In this document: piece by piece, positions 21,214 to 24,139 of the stretch
How positions within the stretch are numbered: position 1 is the stretch's first letter
How the letters are laid out: each line of letters starts with the position of its first letter
DNA from: Bacillota bacterium
GTDB lineage: Bacteria; Bacillota_E; RBS10-35; JAJYVN01
NCBI GenBank assembly: GCA_021846605.1
Contig: JAJZWQ010000029.1
Span: 1 to 24,139 of the forward strand
Length of the DNA stretch: 24,139 nucleotides
Direction: 5' to 3'
Translations under genes and position numbers: made by a program
The notes under the pieces: generated by a model
The model's database searches: none
The model's input: the letters and a program-made list of their open reading frames with translations, nothing else
What the model was told of the DNA's origin: nothing

Positions 21214-24098
21214 GGCTCCTCCGCCTGCACCTCACCGACTTCGCCGGGGTGCGCGACCGCGAGGTGGCGTTCGCGCCCCAGGGCGTGACCGTGCTCGTCG
21301 GGCCCAACGAAGCGGGCAAGAGCACCCTTTTGACCGCCCTCGACCTGCTCCTGGACATGCCAGACAGCTCCCACCACCGGGACGTGCTGGCGGTGCAGCC
21401 GGTCGGCCGGGACGTCGGCCCCAGCGTCGAGGCGGAACTCCTCGCCGGGCCGTACCGGTGGATATACGCCAAGCGGTGGCTGCAGTCCCCGCAGACCACG
21501 CTGCGGGTGGAGGGCCCGGGCGGTACGGAGACCCGCACCGGCCGGGAGGCCCACGACCGGGCCCAGGCGCTCTTCCGCGCGACCGTCGACGAAACCCTCT
21601 GGGCCGCCCTGCGGGTGCAGCAGGGGCAGCTCTCCCAGGTCTCCCTGGCCGGCAGCCCGTCGCTGCGCGCCGCCCTGGACGAGGCGGCCGGTGGGGGTAT
21701 GGGCGGGCGAGAGGAGGACTCGCTGCTCGGGCGGGCAGGCGCCGAGCGGGCCCGCTACCTCACCGAGCGCGGCGGGCGCCCGACCGGCCCGTACAAAGCC
21801 GCGCTTGAAGACCTGGAACGCGCGCGCCAAGCGGTGGCGGAGCTGCAGGCGACGCGGGAGGCCATCGAGCGGCTGCTGGCCGAGATCCCGCGGCTGACCG
21901 CGGAGGTCGTTCAGCTGGAGGGGGAGCGGGCACACGCGGCCGAGCGCCTGCGGGAGCTCCGGGCCACCCACACCCGCCTCCAGGAACAGGCCGCCGACGT
22001 CTCCCGGCTTCAGGCGGAGGCGCTCCGCGCCGAGCACGCCCACCGGGATGCCGTCAACCGCCTGCAGGAGCGGCGGGCGCGCATCGCCGGGGCCGAGGAC
22101 GCCGCCCAGGGCCTGGCGCGGCTGCGCCAGCAGTGGGAGAACGGCCCAGACCTGGCGGGGCTGCGCGCCGAGCTGGAGAAGGCACGCCAGGCCCTGGAGG
22201 GGTGCCAGGCCGCGCTGGCGGGCGCAACCGAGGCCCGCAAGCGCGCCAATGCCCAGTGGGCCACCCTCCGCACCCTGGAAGCCCTGCGTGACCTGGAGGG
22301 ACGCCTGGCCCGCGCCAGCGACCTCCGCAACCGGCGGATGGCCGCCGAGGCGGTCCTGGCGGCCATCCCCCTCACGGCCGAGGGGTTGGCTGCCCTGGAG
22401 CAGGCGCAGGACGCCCATCACCGGGCGTCGGCGCGGCTGGAGGTGGGGGGGGCCCGCTTGTCCCTCACCGCGGCCCAACCGTTGGACCTGACCGTGGGGG
22501 CCAAGTCCATCCGGCTGGCCCCCGGAGAAGCGGCGGAGTGGTCGGTCCCCGACGGCCTGGAGGTCGTGGTCCCGGACGTCCTGGCGGTGCGGGTGCGGGC
22601 AGGTAACGCCGCCGCGTCCCTCCGGGAGGCGGCCGGCAAGGCCCGGGCGCAGTTGGAGCACCTGCTCGCGGCCGCCGGTGTGGATTCGGTGCCGGCGGCC
22701 CGTGGGGCCCTCCAGCGCCGGCGTGAGGCGGAACTCACGCTGGACGCGGTGGAAAAAGACCTCGCCGCCCTGCTGGGCGAGGAGACGTGGGAGGCGCTGG
22801 CCGAACGCCGGGACCGCCTGGCGGAGCGGTGCAAGGCCGAGGATCCCGGCAGGCAGGTGGACCAAGCGGCGCCGACCAGCCTGCCCGATGCCGAGGCGCG
22901 CGCCCGCGCCGCCGAGGAGGCCGAGGGGCTCGCCCAGGGGGATCTGCTCCGCGCCCAACGGGCCCAGGAGGCCGTCGCCAAGCGCGTGCAGGCGGCCGAA
23001 TTGGCGGTGGCGGGGCTGGAGCGGGAGATCCGCCTGGCCGAGGACGCGGCCAAGCTGGCGGCTGGCCGCTTGGCGGACGCCCGCGCCGCGCTGGCTGACG
23101 CGCAACTCGAAGAGGGGCTGGCGCAGGCAGACGCCCTTTTGCGCACTGCCCGCAACGCAAGTGAGGACGCGGGCAGGGCTCTGGCGCGCCAGGATCCAGA
23201 GGGGATCCGGCTGCTTCGGGACAACCAGGAGCAGGTGGTCGAGCGCCTGGGAACCGAGTTGCACGGCAAAGAGCGCGCCCGGGACCAGGCGCAGGGTGAA
23301 TTGCGGGCCCGCGCGTCTGACGGGCTGGAGGAAGAATGGCAGCAAGCCCTCCGGAGCCTTGAACGTGCAGAGCGTGCGCACGCGCGGCTCAAGCGGCTGG
23401 CGGAGGCGGCCGACCTCCTCTACCAGACCCTGAAGACGCACCGGGAGCGGGCCCTGCGCGACTACCGCTCGCCCTACCGCCGAGCGATCGAGGAGATGGG
23501 GCGCATCGTCTTCGATGCCAGCTTCGCGGTCGAATTGGACGACGCGTTGGCCATCGCCCGCCGCACCCTGCACGGGGAGACGTTGGACTTCGCCGCGCTG
23601 TCCACGGGGACGCGGGAGCAACTGGCGGTCATCGCGCGGCTGGCCGCTGCCCGCCTGTCCAGCAGCGACGGCGTGCCGGTGGTGCTCGACGACGCCTTCG
23701 GCTACTCCGACCGCGAGCGGTTGGCGCGCATCGGTGCGGTCCTGGGCGCCCTGGGCCCGAGTTTGCAGGTGATCGTCCTGACCTGTGTCGCCGAACGCTA
23801 CCAGTCCGTGGGGAGCGCGCGCCTGATCGACGTGCGCGCACTGGACCGGGGGAACGAGCCGGGCAGCAGCCGCCGGGAGGTGGCCGCTGCCCGCCAGGCA
23901 ACCCCGGATGCGGCCGAGCGCGTCCTGGCATGCCTGCGGGCGGCGGGGCGCCCCCTTTCCAAGCGGGAGATCCTCGCGAGCAGTGGGCTGTCTGAGGGCG
24001 ACTGGACCGCCGTGATCGGTCCGCTTGCCGCAAGCAACCGGGTGGAACGCGTCGGCTCGGGGCGTGGCTCCACCTACCGCCTGGCCGGCACTTCCTGA
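21210..24098 (+). CDS. SbcC/Rad50-like AAA ATPase with winged-helix-like C-terminus
   Basis: This 962-residue ATPase is partner of the upstream nuclease. Walker A GPNEAGKST is at 31-39. Long Ala/Glu/Arg/Leu-rich coiled coils cover about 185-400 and 480-780. The signature LSTGTREQ is near 796-803, and Walker B with D-loop (VVLDDAFGYSD) near 824-834. No CxxC zinc hook is present. In its place a beta-rich segment at about 411-470 (LEVGGARLSLT to VLAVRVRAG) forms the hinge, as in the YhaN-like and actinobacterial branch. The LTCVAERY segment has Val where relatives usually have the H-switch histidine (LTCHPERY). After residue 895 an extra domain of about 67 residues (ERVLACLRAAGRPLSKREIL, ending GRGSTYRL) looks like a winged helix and could bind DNA. 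The protein is complete within the window. Nothing recognisable follows it in the last 41 bases. Confidence 0.9.
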   Translation: MRLLRLHLTDFAGVRDREVAFAPQGVTVLVGPNEAGKSTLLTALDLLLDMPDSSHHRDVLAVQPVGRDVGPSVEAELLAGPYRWIYAKRWLQSPQTTLRVEGPGGTETRTGREAHDRAQALFRATVDETLWAALRVQQGQLSQVSLAGSPSLRAALDEAAGGGMGGREEDSLLGRAGAERARYLTERGGRPTGPYKAALEDLERARQAVAELQATREAIERLLAEIPRLTAEVVQLEGERAHAAERLRELRATHTRLQEQAADVSRLQAEALRAEHAHRDAVNRLQERRARIAGAEDAAQGLARLRQQWENGPDLAGLRAELEKARQALEGCQAALAGATEARKRANAQWATLRTLEALRDLEGRLARASDLRNRRMAAEAVLAAIPLTAEGLAALEQAQDAHHRASARLEVGGARLSLTAAQPLDLTVGAKSIRLAPGEAAEWSVPDGLEVVVPDVLAVRVRAGNAAASLREAAGKARAQLEHLLAAAGVDSVPAARGALQRRREAELTLDAVEKDLAALLGEETWEALAERRDRLAERCKAEDPGRQVDQAAPTSLPDAEARARAAEEAEGLAQGDLLRAQRAQEAVAKRVQAAELAVAGLEREIRLAEDAAKLAAGRLADARAALADAQLEEGLAQADALLRTARNASEDAGRALARQDPEGIRLLRDNQEQVVERLGTELHGKERARDQAQGELRARASDGLEEEWQQALRSLERAERAHARLKRLAEAADLLYQTLKTHRERALRDYRSPYRRAIEEMGRIVFDASFAVELDDALAIARRTLHGETLDFAALSTGTREQLAVIARLAAARLSSSDGVPVVLDDAFGYSDRERLARIGAVLGALGPSLQVIVLTCVAERYQSVGSARLIDVRALDRGNEPGSSRREVAAARQATPDAAERVLACLRAAGRPLSKREILASSGLSEGDWTAVIGPLAASNRVERVGSGRGSTYRLAGTS

Positions 24099-24139
24099 TG
24101 CCCGTACCCTGGGGGGGCAGCGGGGGGCTCCCTGGTGCC

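Noticed and set aside
20763..23621. Long minus-strand open frame (952 codons) opposite the SbcD/C genes
   Set aside because: It is Arg/Gln/Pro-rich with no domain, and it lies antisense to two clearly recognised proteins; long antisense frames are expected at this GC content. The same holds for minus-strand frames at 6239-8422, 8733-11135 and 14214-16460, and the plus-strand frame at 176-2494.
1..24139. Defence island or CRISPR locus built on the SNF2 helicase and SbcCD-like pair
   Set aside because: The helicase and nuclease genes are about 17 kb apart on opposite strands with housekeeping-type genes between. No repeats, Cas, restriction or toxin genes were found.

Overview
The window is a very GC-rich bacterial chromosome segment with dense genes. 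Many starts are GTG or TTG, and most genes have strong AGGAGG-type ribosome binding sites. Two Tat-exported lipoproteins and the absence of any outer-membrane gene suggest a Gram-positive-type or otherwise monoderm lineage, such as a high-GC Bacillota or Chloroflexota relative. This is inference: no rRNA or other taxonomic marker is present. No CRISPR array, tRNA or intact mobile element was found.

Left part, minus strand (95-5996): a large SNF2/HelZ-type helicase stands alone. Upstream of it is a translationally coupled pair: a guanylate kinase-like protein with an unexplained C-terminal extension, and an M20 metallodipeptidase. A good -35/-10 promoter (5967-5996) drives the pair.

Middle, plus strand (6197-11507): two tandem paralogous ABC-type substrate-binding lipoproteins of about 730 residues. 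Each has a Tat signal, a lipobox, a family-1 solute-binding domain and a C-terminal concanavalin-like domain. No permease or ATPase gene accompanies them. Between them lie a small unknown protein and a JAMM/MPN+ metalloprotease, the latter without a visible ubiquitin-like or E1 partner.

Then a compact chaperone cluster (11611-17006): a four-cysteine zinc-ribbon protein, a long TPR protein, a J-domain protein with HPPD in place of HPD, a GrpE protein and a shortened Hsp70. The last four are overlapping or nearly so, and read as a self-contained Hsp70 machine separate from the housekeeping dnaK locus. It is the strongest candidate here for an under-described system.

Right part (17007-24098): a structured leader precedes a GT-C type membrane glycosyltransferase. 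A gene-poor 1.2 kb stretch follows, holding a possible 32-residue membrane peptide with a perfect hairpin after it, a decayed minus-strand metallo-beta-lactamase-fold nuclease fragment, and several strong inverted repeats. Last comes an SbcD/SbcC-like nuclease-ATPase pair. The ATPase has a beta-rich hinge instead of a zinc hook and carries a C-terminal winged-helix-like domain.
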